A stretch of DNA of 64,000 bases from Bacillus testis (GCF_001243895.1 NZ_LN851186.1:2121852-2185851); one strand, 5' to 3'. Positions 50,610 through 60,096 are shown, numbered from the stretch's first letter. Translations and numbers: made by a program. The notes: generated from the sequence alone by a model not told the origin.

Positions 50610-51608
50610 CTATAAAAACAAACGAAGCACATAAAAGATAACCGCAGCCAACGCAGCAGACAGCGGCAGCGTGATCACCCAGGTAACAACCATATGCTTG
50701 GCTGTATCCCAATTGACGCCCCTTACTCTATGCGCTGCACCTACACCCATTATAGAGGTTGAAATCACATGGGTGGTCGAAACAGGCAAGCCGAGAGCAG
50801 AAGCGCCAAAGATAATGCCCGCTCCGGTTACATCGGCCGCTACTCCATTGATCGGTCGAATTTTCATGATTTTTCCGCCAACCGTTCTTATGATTTTCCA
50901 ACCGCCTACCGAAGTCCCCAAGCCCATGGCAATTGCACAGGCCACCTGTACCCAAAAAGGAATCTGTGATTCATGTATATAACCATTTGCCATCAAAGCC
51001 ATGGTTATTATCCCCATCGTCTTCTGGGCATCATTTGTACCATGTGTAAAAGACTGCAGAGCTGCTGTAAAAATCTGAATATGGCGAAAACGGCGGTTTG
51101 TCTTAGGCAAATTTCTATTCTTAAAAACAATCTTAAAAATGCTATAAACAAGATAGCCCAGACAAAAGGCAATGATTGGCGACAATATAAGCGCTTCTAT
51201 AATAGTCATGAATCCGGCCCACTTTAAAACATGAAAACCGGATGACGCAGCAGCCGCCCCGGCTATACTGCCAATGATCGTATGCGAGGAAGAACTGGGT
51301 ATCCCCATATACCATGTCAATAGGTTCCATAAAATCCCGGCAATCAATGCTGAAAGGATGACGGCTGACCCATCTTCTAATGAAAAAGGATCTACAATAT
51401 TTTTTGTAATTGTTTGCGCAACGCCCGTAAATGAGATTGCCCCGAGAAAATTCATTATGACCGCTAGCGTGATCGCTCTCTTTGGAGAGAGTGCCTTCGT
51501 TGATATAGATGTAGCAATGGCATTTGCAGAATCATGGAATCCATTGATAAAATCAAATGTCAGAGCGCCGATAACTATCAGAATCGTTATGAGCATTAAT
51601 GAGTCCAT
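50610..51608 (-). CDS. pit: Pit-family inorganic phosphate transporter
   Basis: Low-affinity, proton-coupled metal-phosphate symporter. The 332-residue membrane protein has ten or so helices and duplicated Pit signatures: DFINGFHDSANAIATSIST, GIPSSSSHTIIGSIAGA in the first half, FTHGTNDAQKTMGII and LGLPVSTTHVISTSIMGVG in the second. It follows the DUF47 gene by 12 bases, the arrangement of B. subtilis ykaA-pit. ATG 51608. Confidence 0.93.
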   Translation of the reverse strand: MDSLMLITILIVIGALTFDFINGFHDSANAIATSISTKALSPKRAITLAVIMNFLGAISFTGVAQTITKNIVDPFSLEDGSAVILSALIAGILWNLLTWYMGIPSSSSHTIIGSIAGAAAASSGFHVLKWAGFMTIIEALILSPIIAFCLGYLVYSIFKIVFKNRNLPKTNRRFRHIQIFTAALQSFTHGTNDAQKTMGIITMALMANGYIHESQIPFWVQVACAIAMGLGTSVGGWKIIRTVGGKIMKIRPINGVAADVTGAGIIFGASALGLPVSTTHVISTSIMGVGAAHRVRGVNWDTAKHMVVTWVITLPLSAALAAVIFYVLRLFL

Positions 51609-51620
51609 GATTCAGCCCCC

Positions 51621-52265
51621 TTATGAATTTTTCATAATAATGGTTTCAAGTGTGTTCGCAACTACTTCACAAAAATCAGCAATTTCTTCGAGATTCTCAT
51701 ATATTTCTTTATATTGGATAACCCTGATTGGGTCCGTCTCGATGGCAAAGAGATTTTTCATGCTTTGACGGTGCAAGGCATCGCATTTTGATTCAAGCTC
51801 TTTGATTTTGATCGCATGTTCACTGATGCTCTGCAATTTTTTAGTGGATGTCAGCAGATTAACCGCAACATCTATTTCATGTGCCGCTTCACAGATATGG
51901 CCTACCATTTTGACCATATATTCATCCGCATTGATAATAGAATACATCTCAAAAAGAGCTGAACATTGTTCCAGCCCATCAAGTACATCATCCATACTCA
52001 TAGAAAGCTGAAGAATATCTTCCCGCTCAATCGGAGTGATAAATGCTTTATTCAATTCCTGGATAATTTCATGGATAAAAGAATCGCCTTTGTGCTCAAA
52101 TTCATTCATTTTTTCCGCAAACACTTTTAAATCGCTGACGTCTTTCAACTTATAATCAACAAAAAAATCAGCACTTTCCTTCAAGTTAACAGATATATTG
52201 CTTAACATAACTGCAAACTTATCTTTTTTTGACTTAAACACCATATAATATCCCTCACGATTCAA
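51621..52265 (-). CDS. PhoU-like DUF47 protein (YkaA type)
   Basis: A 214-residue all-helical cytosolic protein of the DUF47 family, remote from PhoU. Blocks: FAEKMNEFEHKGDSFIHEII, IEREDILQLSMSMDDVLDGLEQ and KCDALHRQSMKNLFA. Metal-binding acidic residues are expected in the EHKGD and EREDI segments. It is encoded upstream of pit in one operon and probably regulates phosphate uptake through Pit. Confidence 0.9.
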   Translation of the reverse strand: MNREGYYMVFKSKKDKFAVMLSNISVNLKESADFFVDYKLKDVSDLKVFAEKMNEFEHKGDSFIHEIIQELNKAFITPIEREDILQLSMSMDDVLDGLEQCSALFEMYSIINADEYMVKMVGHICEAAHEIDVAVNLLTSTKKLQSISEHAIKIKELESKCDALHRQSMKNLFAIETDPIRVIQYKEIYENLEEIADFCEVVANTLETIIMKNS

Positions 52266-52609
52266 AAAATATGTCGATATGTATCAAAACACGTCGAAAG
52301 TTCTTAACTTTATTAGTTTACCCCTACTTTTTTGCATAATAAAGCAATACCCCTTAAAATTCATAAAATAGTTGTTATTTGTCTAAAGTTTCCTCTTAAT
52401 GGAAATTAAACGTTTAAAAATGAAGTTGCCTGCCAATTAGTATTTCTCTGCAATTGTGGATTATACATTTATTGTTCCTTTCCACTAATAAGGTGGCTTT
52501 AAAAGCAATATTGCTTAAAATGTAATCTTTTGTTCATGAGTTGTTCATATTCATCAAGCATTCTTTATATATACAATCGACAGAAAGAACCAAATTGGGG
52601 GGATACATA
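52266..52609. other. Intergenic region
   Basis: 344 bases between the pit operon and the DUF2871 gene; it must hold both divergent promoters. I see no hairpin or repeat that stands out. Confidence 0.4.
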
Positions 52610-53044
52610 GTGAAGAAACTATATTACTCGGCGTTGGCCTATTTAATTGCCGCTTTAGTGAGTGGAGTCTTGTGGAGAGAACTAGCAAAATTTAATGATG
52701 TCACAGAAGCGACGTCACTCGGCAAAGTACATGGCCATTTAATGACATTGGGATTCATCATGTTCTTACTATTTATCATTATGGAAAGAATCTTTCATAT
52801 CTCAGCACATAAACAATTCAATTTGTTTTTTATCGTATACCATATCGGCGTTATCACGGCCACTTTAATGATGCTGATCAGAGGCTATGTCAGCATTATG
52901 GTTATAAAGGGCAGCCTTGATTTATCGGACGGCTTGGATGCAGCAATATCAGGTATGGCAGGATTGAGCCATATCGTACTGTCACTTGGATTGATTTTAT
53001 TTATGGTTATTCTAAAGAAATCTCTCTTTCCAGTAAAAAAATAA
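52610..53044 (+). CDS. DUF2871 membrane protein
   Basis: A 144-residue protein with four membrane helices and the family features YSALAYLIAALVSGVLWREL, VHGHLMTLGFIMFLL and AGLSHIVLSLGLILFM. Conserved His residues (HGH, SH) resemble haem or metal ligands of small membrane redox proteins, but none is proven. GTG 52610, 7 bases after GGGGGG, is the right start; the frame continues upstream to 52541 without a good site. Single gene with a strong terminator. Confidence 0.8.
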   Translation: MKKLYYSALAYLIAALVSGVLWRELAKFNDVTEATSLGKVHGHLMTLGFIMFLLFIIMERIFHISAHKQFNLFFIVYHIGVITATLMMLIRGYVSIMVIKGSLDLSDGLDAAISGMAGLSHIVLSLGLILFMVILKKSLFPVKK

Positions 53045-53087
53045 AGTGGCAAAAGCTTCGTTAAGCCTTTTGTCATAAACACAATAT

Positions 53088-53126
53088 AAAAAACGGAAAC
53101 AAGCTAAATAGCTGTTTCCGTTTTTT
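53088..53126. terminator. Bidirectional terminator after the DUF2871 gene
   Basis: AAAAAACGGAAACA and TGTTTCCGTTTTTT pair around an AGCT/AGCT inner stem. A weaker hairpin precedes it at 53,048-53,071. Confidence 0.85.
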
Positions 53127-53273
53127 ATACCATTTTTTCTCTCTAACGAAACATAAACCTGATATATATTTTAGAGAAATCAAATGAACTTTTTCTAATT
53201 ATATGTAAAACTAAATATCAAAACGAATACATGTTTCAAAACGGCTCCTGGTCAACGCCCGTTTCCTGTACTA

Positions 53274-54047
53274 TTATTTTTCCAGTTTACCAGCTACGCC
53301 GCCGCCATCAACAGGAAGGGTGACCCCGTTGATTTGCTTAGCAAAATCCGAACACAAAAAGACAGCTGCATTCCCTTGATCTTCAGGGGTGGCAATTTTC
53401 CCTGAAGGCAGGGACGCTTCTACGGCTTTAGCCTGTTCAGGTGCGGTTGAAAACCAATATTCAATGGCGGGAGTCAAGGTCATCCCCGGACAAATGGAAT
53501 TTACACGAATCCCCTTTTGGCCGTATTCTAACGCAACTGTTTTTGTTAAGCCGTTGATGCCCCATTTGGACGCTGAATAGGCAGCTAGATTTGGCATCCC
53601 TTGCAATCCTGCAGTGGAAGCGGTATTCACAATGGCTCCCCCGCCATTTTTAAGCATTTCTCTTACCTGATGCTTTAGCGCGTAATAGGTGCCATATAAA
53701 TTGATCTGAATGCATTTATCCCAATCATCGGTTTCTGTTTCTGCAATCGGTGCAGTCATGGAGCCGATCCCTGCATTGTTATGGGCGAAATCCAACTTTC
53801 CAAATGAATCGGCCGCCGCCTGAATAAGGGCAGCCATTTCTTCTTCTTTGGCTACGTTGCACGGGAAAAAAGCAGCCGTACCGCCTGCATCTTCTATCAT
53901 TTTAACCGTTGCCACTCCGCTTTCTTCATTGATATCAGACACCATGACTTGTGCGCCTTCACGGGCGAAAGCTATGGCGCTTGCCCTTCCGATTCCTGAA
54001 CCTGCGCCTGTGACGAGTCCCGCTTTTCCTACCATAAGTCCTGCCAT
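53274..54047 (-). CDS. Short-chain dehydrogenase/reductase
   Basis: A 257-residue NAD(P)-dependent SDR: cofactor motif TGAGSGIGR (about 14-22), NNAG (about 90-93), Ser near 142 and YSASK with the catalytic Tyr and Lys. The Asp after beta-2 (VSDINEE) favours NAD over NADP. Length is typical for classical SDRs; substrate cannot be told. ATG 54047 after a GGGGGA site. Single gene. Confidence 0.88.
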   Translation of the reverse strand: MAGLMVGKAGLVTGAGSGIGRASAIAFAREGAQVMVSDINEESGVATVKMIEDAGGTAAFFPCNVAKEEEMAALIQAAADSFGKLDFAHNNAGIGSMTAPIAETETDDWDKCIQINLYGTYYALKHQVREMLKNGGGAIVNTASTAGLQGMPNLAAYSASKWGINGLTKTVALEYGQKGIRVNSICPGMTLTPAIEYWFSTAPEQAKAVEASLPSGKIATPEDQGNAAVFLCSDFAKQINGVTLPVDGGGVAGKLEK

Positions 54048-54538
54048 AATCGATTCCCCCTATGTGTTTAAGCGCTTACAGACAAATTTTATCTCTTATG
54101 TATTAAAATCACAATAGTAAATAGAAGATTATAACGCCAAGTAAAGGTCAGCCATTATCAAGCTTTTGGCCATTTATGCATCCCCCTTTGATATTGGTCT
54201 TCATATCTTGAAAGGTATAAAAGATAAAACGCAATAGCAATCTGAATCAACTATCTTCGTTTTTCATAGTAGCACTCCTTTTAAAAGAATAGCGCAGGCA
54301 AACCAGGGTGTCGGAAAATCCTTTTTTTCATACAGCCTTCAGTTGGATTTTCAGCTTGGCATTTCGCTTTCCGGAGCACTGCTTTCCTATTAAAAAGTTG
54401 TTTGATTATGCCCATTTTACATATGTATCTCTATGAAAGCTTCTATTAATCCCCTCTGCCTTCCCTTCTGCTAATGCAAGAATATGTCATACTCTCTTAA
54501 TTGCCACATAACTTGTATTAGAGAGGTGAATATGAACG
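54048..54538. other. Intergenic region between the SDR and spoIIP-like genes
   Basis: About 490 bases with no open frame I can support. It should hold the SDR promoter (minus) and the spoIIP promoter (plus, near 54,490-54,525). No sigma-E consensus was evident to me. Confidence 0.45.
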
Positions 54539-55681
54539 ATGGAACGAATAAGCATAATCAGAAAAAAAATAATCAATTCCTTCACTATTACGCTAATTGC
54601 CGCTAGCATTGTGTTATATATGCTGATACTAAATTACTCTTATGGCTCAAGGACCATCGAGAAAATGATAGATGAAGTACAAGGGAAAGACCTGTTTACT
54701 TATTTTTTTCAAACATCCAACCATTTTTATTTTGCCGAAGAAAACAATCCTTTCTCAGCGATGCATTTAACCGATTTATTCTTCTCGCTGGCCGCAAACG
54801 TCAAACCGACTGATGCCCGTTCTTACTTGATCAACCAAATTCCCGGTTTAGCCGATTATGATACAGAGATCCTTGTTGCTGGTGAGGGGACCAATATCAC
54901 CAATCTTCCTGTGGAACCCCATTTGACGGAGACCGAGCAAAAAAATGAAAGCCCCGTGGCGGAAGAAAAGGTAAAAACGACTTCGGACACTGCTCCTCCT
55001 GCCGCCAAAAAAACATATACACTGGCCGAGAGCGATATTTTTATCTATCAATCGCATAATCGAGAATCTTTTTTGCCTTTCTTAAAAGGGACGAACGACC
55101 CGGACAAAGCGTCAAGTTCAGACCAACGAGCCAACGTCGTTAAGATAGGCAGCTTGTTGGCGGAGCAATTAATCGCCAATGGACTCAAAGTGTATCATGA
55201 TACGACCGATGTGAATAAAAAATTAGTTGAACGCAATATGAATTATTATCATTCCTATGACATTTCTGGTGAGATCGTCAAGGCTGCATCAGCACAAAAT
55301 ACAAAAATGCAGTATTTTATCGATGTCCACAGGGATGCAGCCCGCAAAAAACTAACAACGAAAGTCATTAACGGGAAATCATACGCACGATTGTATTTCA
55401 TCATCGGAAAAGAGAATAAAGACTATCAAAAAAACCTGGAATTCACAAAAAAAATCAATTCTGCGCTTGAGGAAAAATACCCTGGACTAAGCAGAGGTGT
55501 ATTGGGGAAAAGTCGCTTGGAAGGAAATGGAGTCTATAATCAGAACATATCGGACAAAGCGATTCTCGTCGAATTGGGCGGTGTCGATAATACCATGGAT
55601 GAATTGAACCGGACGATCAAAGCATTGGCGGATGCCTATACCGCTGCTTATAACCATTCAATTGCCGTGAATAAACAATAG
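54539..55681 (+). CDS. spoIIP: Stage II sporulation protein P (SpoIIP family)
   Basis: A 380-residue amidase/endopeptidase of the engulfment machinery (with SpoIID and SpoIIM). It has one N-terminal membrane helix (about 12-34), a linker rich in Pro/Glu/Thr (about 125-160) and a catalytic domain with YQSHNRESFLP (His), IDVHRDAARK (His, Arg) and ILVELGG (Glu). Main spoIIP lies beside gpr in Bacillus; here neither gpr nor other sporulation genes are adjacent, so it may be a paralogue. ATG 54539 with GAGAGGTG 10 bases upstream; a terminator follows. Confidence 0.87.
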   Translation: MERISIIRKKIINSFTITLIAASIVLYMLILNYSYGSRTIEKMIDEVQGKDLFTYFFQTSNHFYFAEENNPFSAMHLTDLFFSLAANVKPTDARSYLINQIPGLADYDTEILVAGEGTNITNLPVEPHLTETEQKNESPVAEEKVKTTSDTAPPAAKKTYTLAESDIFIYQSHNRESFLPFLKGTNDPDKASSSDQRANVVKIGSLLAEQLIANGLKVYHDTTDVNKKLVERNMNYYHSYDISGEIVKAASAQNTKMQYFIDVHRDAARKKLTTKVINGKSYARLYFIIGKENKDYQKNLEFTKKINSALEEKYPGLSRGVLGKSRLEGNGVYNQNISDKAILVELGGVDNTMDELNRTIKALADAYTAAYNHSIAVNKQ

Positions 55682-55683
55682 CT

Positions 55684-55716
55684 AAAAAAATGCCGGCAAA
55701 TAGCCGGCACCTTTTG
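55684..55716. terminator. Bidirectional terminator between spoIIP and ahpF-like gene
   Basis: AATGCCGGC and GCCGGCACC form a 7-8 bp GC-rich stem with A-rich and T-rich flanks. Confidence 0.8.
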
Positions 55717-55720
55717 TCTC

Positions 55721-57370
55721 TTATTTCAATAGAGAAGCAATTTCATCAATCTTTTTGGCACCGAATACAACCTCTTTGTCATTGATGATCATAGCCGGTA
55801 CACTCATTACTTTATATTTTGTTTTGATGTCAGGGAATTGGCTGATATCCACCATTTCAGCTTCCACATTCGGATTTTCGATCGCAATCCGTTGCGCCCC
55901 CACCACTACATCAGGACAATAATGGCATGCAAGAGACACCATTACCTTAATATTCGCTTTTTTAGAGATCTGTTTAATTTCGCTTAGAATAGCAGCATCC
56001 AATGCTTGGCCTGGACCAGCCAAGTTATAGATGGCAAGGATGAAGGAATTAAGCTCATGTCCGCCCGGTACCCCGTGATATTTTACGCCGCTATAATTAC
56101 CGCTAGCGTCCAACATTGCGACAATCGGGTATTTATCGGCATTCACTTTTGCTTCCATTTCTTTGTTTTCGCCTTTTTTATAGATCTGCAGATGCAGTTT
56201 ATCACCGAGTTCTACAACATCCTGAAGGAAATTGCGCAGTTCGATCGATTTTGGCAGCTTTTCATCCACGATCGTCACCAGCGTGACATCGTTCTCCATT
56301 TTATTGAAGATTCCTTTCAACTGACCGGCAATCGCCTCAGAAATCAAAGAGGATTTACCGGATGATTTCTGGGTTGTTTCTTCCTGTTTTGCAGGTTTCT
56401 CTTCTTGAGGCTCATCTTTAATGCCTAAGCGTTCTTTTTCCTCAGCCACATATTTTCCGGCGTCAGAAGCAGCGATTGCTCCATCCGCTACCGCTGTTAC
56501 GATTTGGCGCAATGATTTCGGACGCAAGTCTCCAGCTGCATAAACGCCTTTTACATTTGTCTGCATATCATCATTGGTAAGGATATATCCAGCTGGGTCC
56601 ATATCAACATGCCCTTTAAATAATTCTGTGCGCGGTTGATAACCGATGAATACAAATACACCGAATGTTCCGTCTTCTTTTTTAGCTTCGTATTCCCATT
56701 CCTCTTTTGTCTCGTTATTGATGAAACGAGCTTTTTGGATCATCCCGTCTCCGTATACGCCCAGCAGCTCTGTGTGGAACTTCACTTCGATTTTCTCATT
56801 GGCGAAAACCTTATCAGCAATCGATGGAGCACATGTGAATTCAGGCTCACGGGCAATGATGGTCACTTTTGTCGCATAGCGTGTTAAATACATCGCTTCT
56901 TCTGCAGCTGCAAATCCTGCTCCGATTACAAACACTTCTAATCCTTGGAAGAATTCACCGTCACATGTTGAGCAATACGCGACACCTCTTCCTGTAAACT
57001 CTTGCTCTCCTGGGAATCCAAGTTTACGAGGAGCGGCTCCTGTTGCAATAATAACCGAGCGGGCATACAAATCGCCATTGACGGTTTTGATCTGCTTCAC
57101 TTCTTTAGAAAAGTCTACATCTGTTACTTCCGTTTTGATGAATTCGACGCCAAAATCTTCATTTTGCTTTCTCATTTCCTCAATCAAAGCGGGACCGGAT
57201 GTTTTACGGATTCCTGGATAGTTGGCGATTTCAGACGTAGTTGCTGCCTGTCCACCGGCATTGCCTCGTTCAACAATCGCTGTTTTTAATTTTGCGCGGC
57301 CGGCATAGACACCTGCAGATAGTCCTGCTGGCCCAGCACCGATAATGATTAAATCATAAACATTTTTCAT
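55721..57370 (-). CDS. AhpF-like reductase with permuted domain order (TrxR-like N, glutaredoxin-like C)
   Basis: A 549-residue flavoprotein. Residues 1-315 are a thioredoxin-reductase-like module: IIGAGPAGLSAG, the redox pair Cys133/Cys136 in CSTCDG, VIGAGFAAAEEA and GVYAAGDLRPK. After a charged Glu/Lys/Gln linker (about 315-345), residues 350-549 form a tandem thioredoxin fold like the AhpF N-terminus, with Cys482/Cys485 in ACHYCPD. In classical AhpF this module comes first, so the order is reversed. It lies downstream of ahpC and should reduce AhpC with NAD(P)H. ATG 57370 after GAGAGAG. Confidence 0.88.
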   Translation of the reverse strand: MKNVYDLIIIGAGPAGLSAGVYAGRAKLKTAIVERGNAGGQAATTSEIANYPGIRKTSGPALIEEMRKQNEDFGVEFIKTEVTDVDFSKEVKQIKTVNGDLYARSVIIATGAAPRKLGFPGEQEFTGRGVAYCSTCDGEFFQGLEVFVIGAGFAAAEEAMYLTRYATKVTIIAREPEFTCAPSIADKVFANEKIEVKFHTELLGVYGDGMIQKARFINNETKEEWEYEAKKEDGTFGVFVFIGYQPRTELFKGHVDMDPAGYILTNDDMQTNVKGVYAAGDLRPKSLRQIVTAVADGAIAASDAGKYVAEEKERLGIKDEPQEEKPAKQEETTQKSSGKSSLISEAIAGQLKGIFNKMENDVTLVTIVDEKLPKSIELRNFLQDVVELGDKLHLQIYKKGENKEMEAKVNADKYPIVAMLDASGNYSGVKYHGVPGGHELNSFILAIYNLAGPGQALDAAILSEIKQISKKANIKVMVSLACHYCPDVVVGAQRIAIENPNVEAEMVDISQFPDIKTKYKVMSVPAMIINDKEVVFGAKKIDEIASLLK

Positions 57371-57413
57371 ATTCTCTCTCCATATTGTATTATGAATGTA
57401 GTTAAAATTAAGT

Positions 57414-57458
57414 AAAAAATGGATGAGGCACTTAAATAGATAAGTGCCTCATTTTTTG
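57414..57458. terminator. Hairpin between ahpC and the reductase gene
   Basis: AATGGATGAGGCACTTA and TAAGTGCCTCATTTTTT form a stem of about 12 bp with T-runs on both strands. It could partly stop the ahpC transcript and set a higher AhpC to reductase ratio. Confidence 0.75.
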
Positions 57459-57516
57459 TTGTTGGTTCTCTCCAATTCACCAATTGCGATTTATGAGGGA
57501 GTTTAGTGTAAGGGAT

Positions 57517-58080
57517 TTAGATTTTTCCTACAAGGTCCAAGCTTGGTTCAAGCGTTTCTTCACCTGGTGTCCATTTAGCCGGGCATACTTTATCTCCATG
57601 CTCAGCAACGAATTGGGCAGCTTGTACTTTACGCACTAATTCTTCCGCATTGCGGCCGATGCCAAGATCATTCACTTCATAAGATTTAATTTGGCCTTCT
57701 GGGTTCACGATGAATGTACCGCGAAGCGCTAAGCCGTCTTCAGGAATCAATACTTCAAATTGGCGTGAAAGAACGTTTGCAGGGTCAGCAAGCATTGGAT
57801 ATTTGATTTTGCCGATTGTTTCAGTAGCATCCGCCCATCCTTTGTGAGTGAAGTGAGTATCTGTAGATACAGAGTAGATTTCGCAGCCCATTTCTTTGAA
57901 CTTTTCGTAGTTATCTTGCAAATCAGCTAGCTCTGTTGGGCAAACGAATGAGAAATCAGCTGGATAAAAGAAGAATACAGCCCATTTTCCTTTTACATCA
58001 TCCAATGTAACTTCTTTGAATTCTCCATCATGATAAGCTTGTACTTTAAAGTCTTCGATTTGTTTGTTGATTAATGACAT
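57517..58080 (-). CDS. ahpC: Alkyl hydroperoxide reductase subunit C (peroxiredoxin)
   Basis: Two-Cys peroxiredoxin that reduces hydrogen peroxide, organic peroxides and peroxynitrite. The 187-residue protein has the peroxidatic Cys47 in FYPADFSFVCPTE and the resolving Cys166 in KVCPAKW, the AhpC (Prx1) arrangement. ATG 58080 follows CTAGGAGGA. A PerR-type box overlaps its promoter, so it is probably induced by peroxide. The reductase partner is encoded downstream after an attenuating hairpin. Confidence 0.94.
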   Translation of the reverse strand: MSLINKQIEDFKVQAYHDGEFKEVTLDDVKGKWAVFFFYPADFSFVCPTELADLQDNYEKFKEMGCEIYSVSTDTHFTHKGWADATETIGKIKYPMLADPANVLSRQFEVLIPEDGLALRGTFIVNPEGQIKSYEVNDLGIGRNAEELVRKVQAAQFVAEHGDKVCPAKWTPGEETLEPSLDLVGKI

Positions 58081-58122
58081 CGTGCATGTCCTCCTAGCTT
58101 TTAATTTATATTTATCCTTTCT

Positions 58123-58176
58123 TTATAATAATTATCATTAAATAATAAGTCAATAGTTATTTTAAAATAATTATTG
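58123..58176 (-). promoter_or_regulatory. ahpC promoter with PerR boxes
   Basis: On the minus strand TTGACT (58148-58153) and TATTAT (58125-58130) are 17 bases apart. TTATAATAATTATCA (58123-58137, plus strand) covers the -10 and matches 14/15 of the PerR box TTATAATNATTATAA; a second copy, TTAAAATAATTATTG at 58162-58176, matches 12/15 upstream of the -35. This implies peroxide-responsive repression by PerR. Confidence 0.75.
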
Positions 58177-58183
58177 TGAAGAA

Positions 58184-58443
58184 TATTTTTTTGCCTTTAT
58201 TTATTATTCCCCGTTCATTTAATGTTTTATTGCTATTAATCCTCTGTCACTTACTGGTTATCAATAATTTTATTTATTTTTAAAATATTAAAAAGAAGAA
58301 TTTATTCTCATATATATATTATTTAAATGAGAAAAATAAGCGTGATATCCAATATATTGGGAAGTAATATCAGCAACTGCTTCTTTTAGACATGTATATG
58401 GTGTACTGTCTCCAGCGAGCTGCACAAACCGATTCACAGAAAT
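58184..58443. other. AT-rich spacer
   Basis: About 260 bases of very AT-rich sequence between ahpC and the TPM-domain gene; I see no gene or clear motif. Confidence 0.4.
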
Positions 58444-58477
58444 AAAAAAAGAAGCATGCGATCAATCAGCATGCTTC
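58444..58477 (-). terminator. Terminator of the lemA-TPM operon
   Basis: GAAGCATGC (58451-58459) and GCATGCTTC (58469-58477) pair with a 9-base loop; on the minus strand a run of seven T follows. Confidence 0.85.
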
Positions 58478-58483
58478 CACAAA

Positions 58484-59281
58484 TCAACGGCTGGCTCCCC
58501 CTCCTCCTGAAGAACCTCCGCCTCCTTTATCATTTCTGCCTCCGCCATTTCCTCCCCGTCCGACCAATTGGATAAGAATTTGGAAAAGCAAGATTAACAG
58601 ATTGCCTTTTTCTTCAGACGACATATTTTTTGTCGCTTTCCTCCATATGAAAATGATCAGAATCAGGAGAACTGCCCCACCGGCACCTACTTTGAACAGA
58701 TCTGCTCCTGTCATCTCATCTTGGCTGTTTGATGACCCACCTTCGCCTTTATACTCTTCCATAATGATGGTGGACAGTTGTTCATTGACACTTAATACCG
58801 CTTCATCATAATGGCCCCGGTTGAGTGCAGGCGTAATATATTCGTCGATCAGCCGGCCGGCTTTGGCATCCGGGATGGCGCCTTCCAATCCGTATCCCAC
58901 CTCGATGCGCTTTTTCCATTCCGATGTCTCTTCATCTTTTACCAGTAGGATGAGGACTCCATTATTTCGTTCAGCGCTTCCTAAACCATATTGGCGAAAA
59001 GCAGCAAGTGCTACTTCCTCCAATGAATAACCCTGTAAATCATTTTTGTTAAGCAATAGATAGCCAATCTGAGCGGATGTCCGGTCATACAGGGCCTCTC
59101 CTTGCCTGATCAATTCATTCGTAGCTGCAGCTGAAAGATAAGAATGCGGGTCTTGCACATATATAGAACCTGTTGGAGCAGGCACGGCATCTTCAGCTGC
59201 AGCTGAAGCCTGGATAGGACCTGACATGAGAAAAAAGAAAATGGAGAAAACATAGATGATCCGTCTAATGGCAAACCCCAT
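58484..59281 (-). CDS. TPM-domain membrane protein (YgcG family)
   Basis: A 265-residue exported protein: signal peptide about 1-28 ending ASA, a TPM phosphatase-like domain (about 38-165; LSAAATNELIRQGEALYDRTS, NNGVLILLVKD, IEVGYGLEGAIPDAKAGRLI), one membrane helix (about 193-210) and a C-terminal Gly/Ser-rich tail (GGGGSSGGGGASR). Such proteins are commonly encoded with LemA, as here. ATG 59281 follows AGGTG; the TTG six bases upstream is less likely. Ten bases after lemA. Role unknown, perhaps membrane protein quality control. Confidence 0.88.
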   Translation of the reverse strand: MGFAIRRIIYVFSIFFFLMSGPIQASAAAEDAVPAPTGSIYVQDPHSYLSAAATNELIRQGEALYDRTSAQIGYLLLNKNDLQGYSLEEVALAAFRQYGLGSAERNNGVLILLVKDEETSEWKKRIEVGYGLEGAIPDAKAGRLIDEYITPALNRGHYDEAVLSVNEQLSTIIMEEYKGEGGSSNSQDEMTGADLFKVGAGGAVLLILIIFIWRKATKNMSSEEKGNLLILLFQILIQLVGRGGNGGGRNDKGGGGSSGGGGASR

Positions 59282-59291
59282 CGCCAATCAC

Positions 59292-59867
59292 CTACTCCGT
59301 TGTTCCGAAATCGACTTTTACCGGCTGGTTACTGCCTTCACTTGCTTTAAAGTATTCTTTTTCCTCAAAGCCGCCCAGTCTTGCGAACAAAACACCAGGG
59401 AATTTTTTTACCTTAGTATTATAAGAAGCGACAAGGTCGTTATAATCTTTTCTGGCGACAGCCAGTCGGTTTTCTGTCCCGCTCAATTCATCCATCAGTG
59501 ATTGGAAATTCTGATTGGATTTTAGTTCCGGATACTTTTCAACGACTACCAACAGCCGATTTAGGGCACCAGATAATTGGTCATTGGCGGCTGCCTGCTC
59601 TTCCGGGCCTGAAGCTCCCCCTAATTTTGCCCTTGCGTTTGCAATGTCTGTAAATATTTCTTTTTCCTGTGAAGCATATCCCTTAACAGTAGCCACTAAA
59701 TTTGGGATTAAGTCCGACCGGCGCTGTAGTTGGTTTTCCACCTGGGCCCAGCTGGCATTCACTTCTTCTTCCTTCGTAACAAAACTATTGTAGGAACTGA
59801 AGAAAATAATGACCAGAACGGCCAAGACAGCAATTGGAATCAGCCACTTTATGATTCTAGAATTCAT
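59292..59867 (-). CDS. lemA: LemA family protein
   Basis: A 191-residue protein with one N-terminal membrane helix (about 10-27) and a helical-bundle domain: FVTKEEEVNASWAQVENQLQ, RRSDLIPNLVATVKGYA, FTDIANARAKL and FPGVLFARLGGFEEKEYF near the end. The family is widespread, membrane-anchored and of unknown function. It is the first gene of a two-gene operon with the TPM protein. ATG 59867 after GGAGTG. Confidence 0.92.
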   Translation of the reverse strand: MNSRIIKWLIPIAVLAVLVIIFFSSYNSFVTKEEEVNASWAQVENQLQRRSDLIPNLVATVKGYASQEKEIFTDIANARAKLGGASGPEEQAAANDQLSGALNRLLVVVEKYPELKSNQNFQSLMDELSGTENRLAVARKDYNDLVASYNTKVKKFPGVLFARLGGFEEKEYFKASEGSNQPVKVDFGTTE

Positions 59868-60096
59868 ACTTTATCACTCCATTTCATAATCATACTTTCA
59901 TTTTACTATATAGAAAAAATTTTTAATATACTCTCCCCTCTCCCTTTTTCTTTGCACATCTATATGTATCTTAAGAAAAGTATACCCACATTTTAAAATT
60001 TCGAACATGCAATCGTATATTCAGCATGTCGCTCAGGATTACTCTATATGTATTTCCATGTAGATTTCCCTATAACCAAAAGGTCGTTTTAATAGT

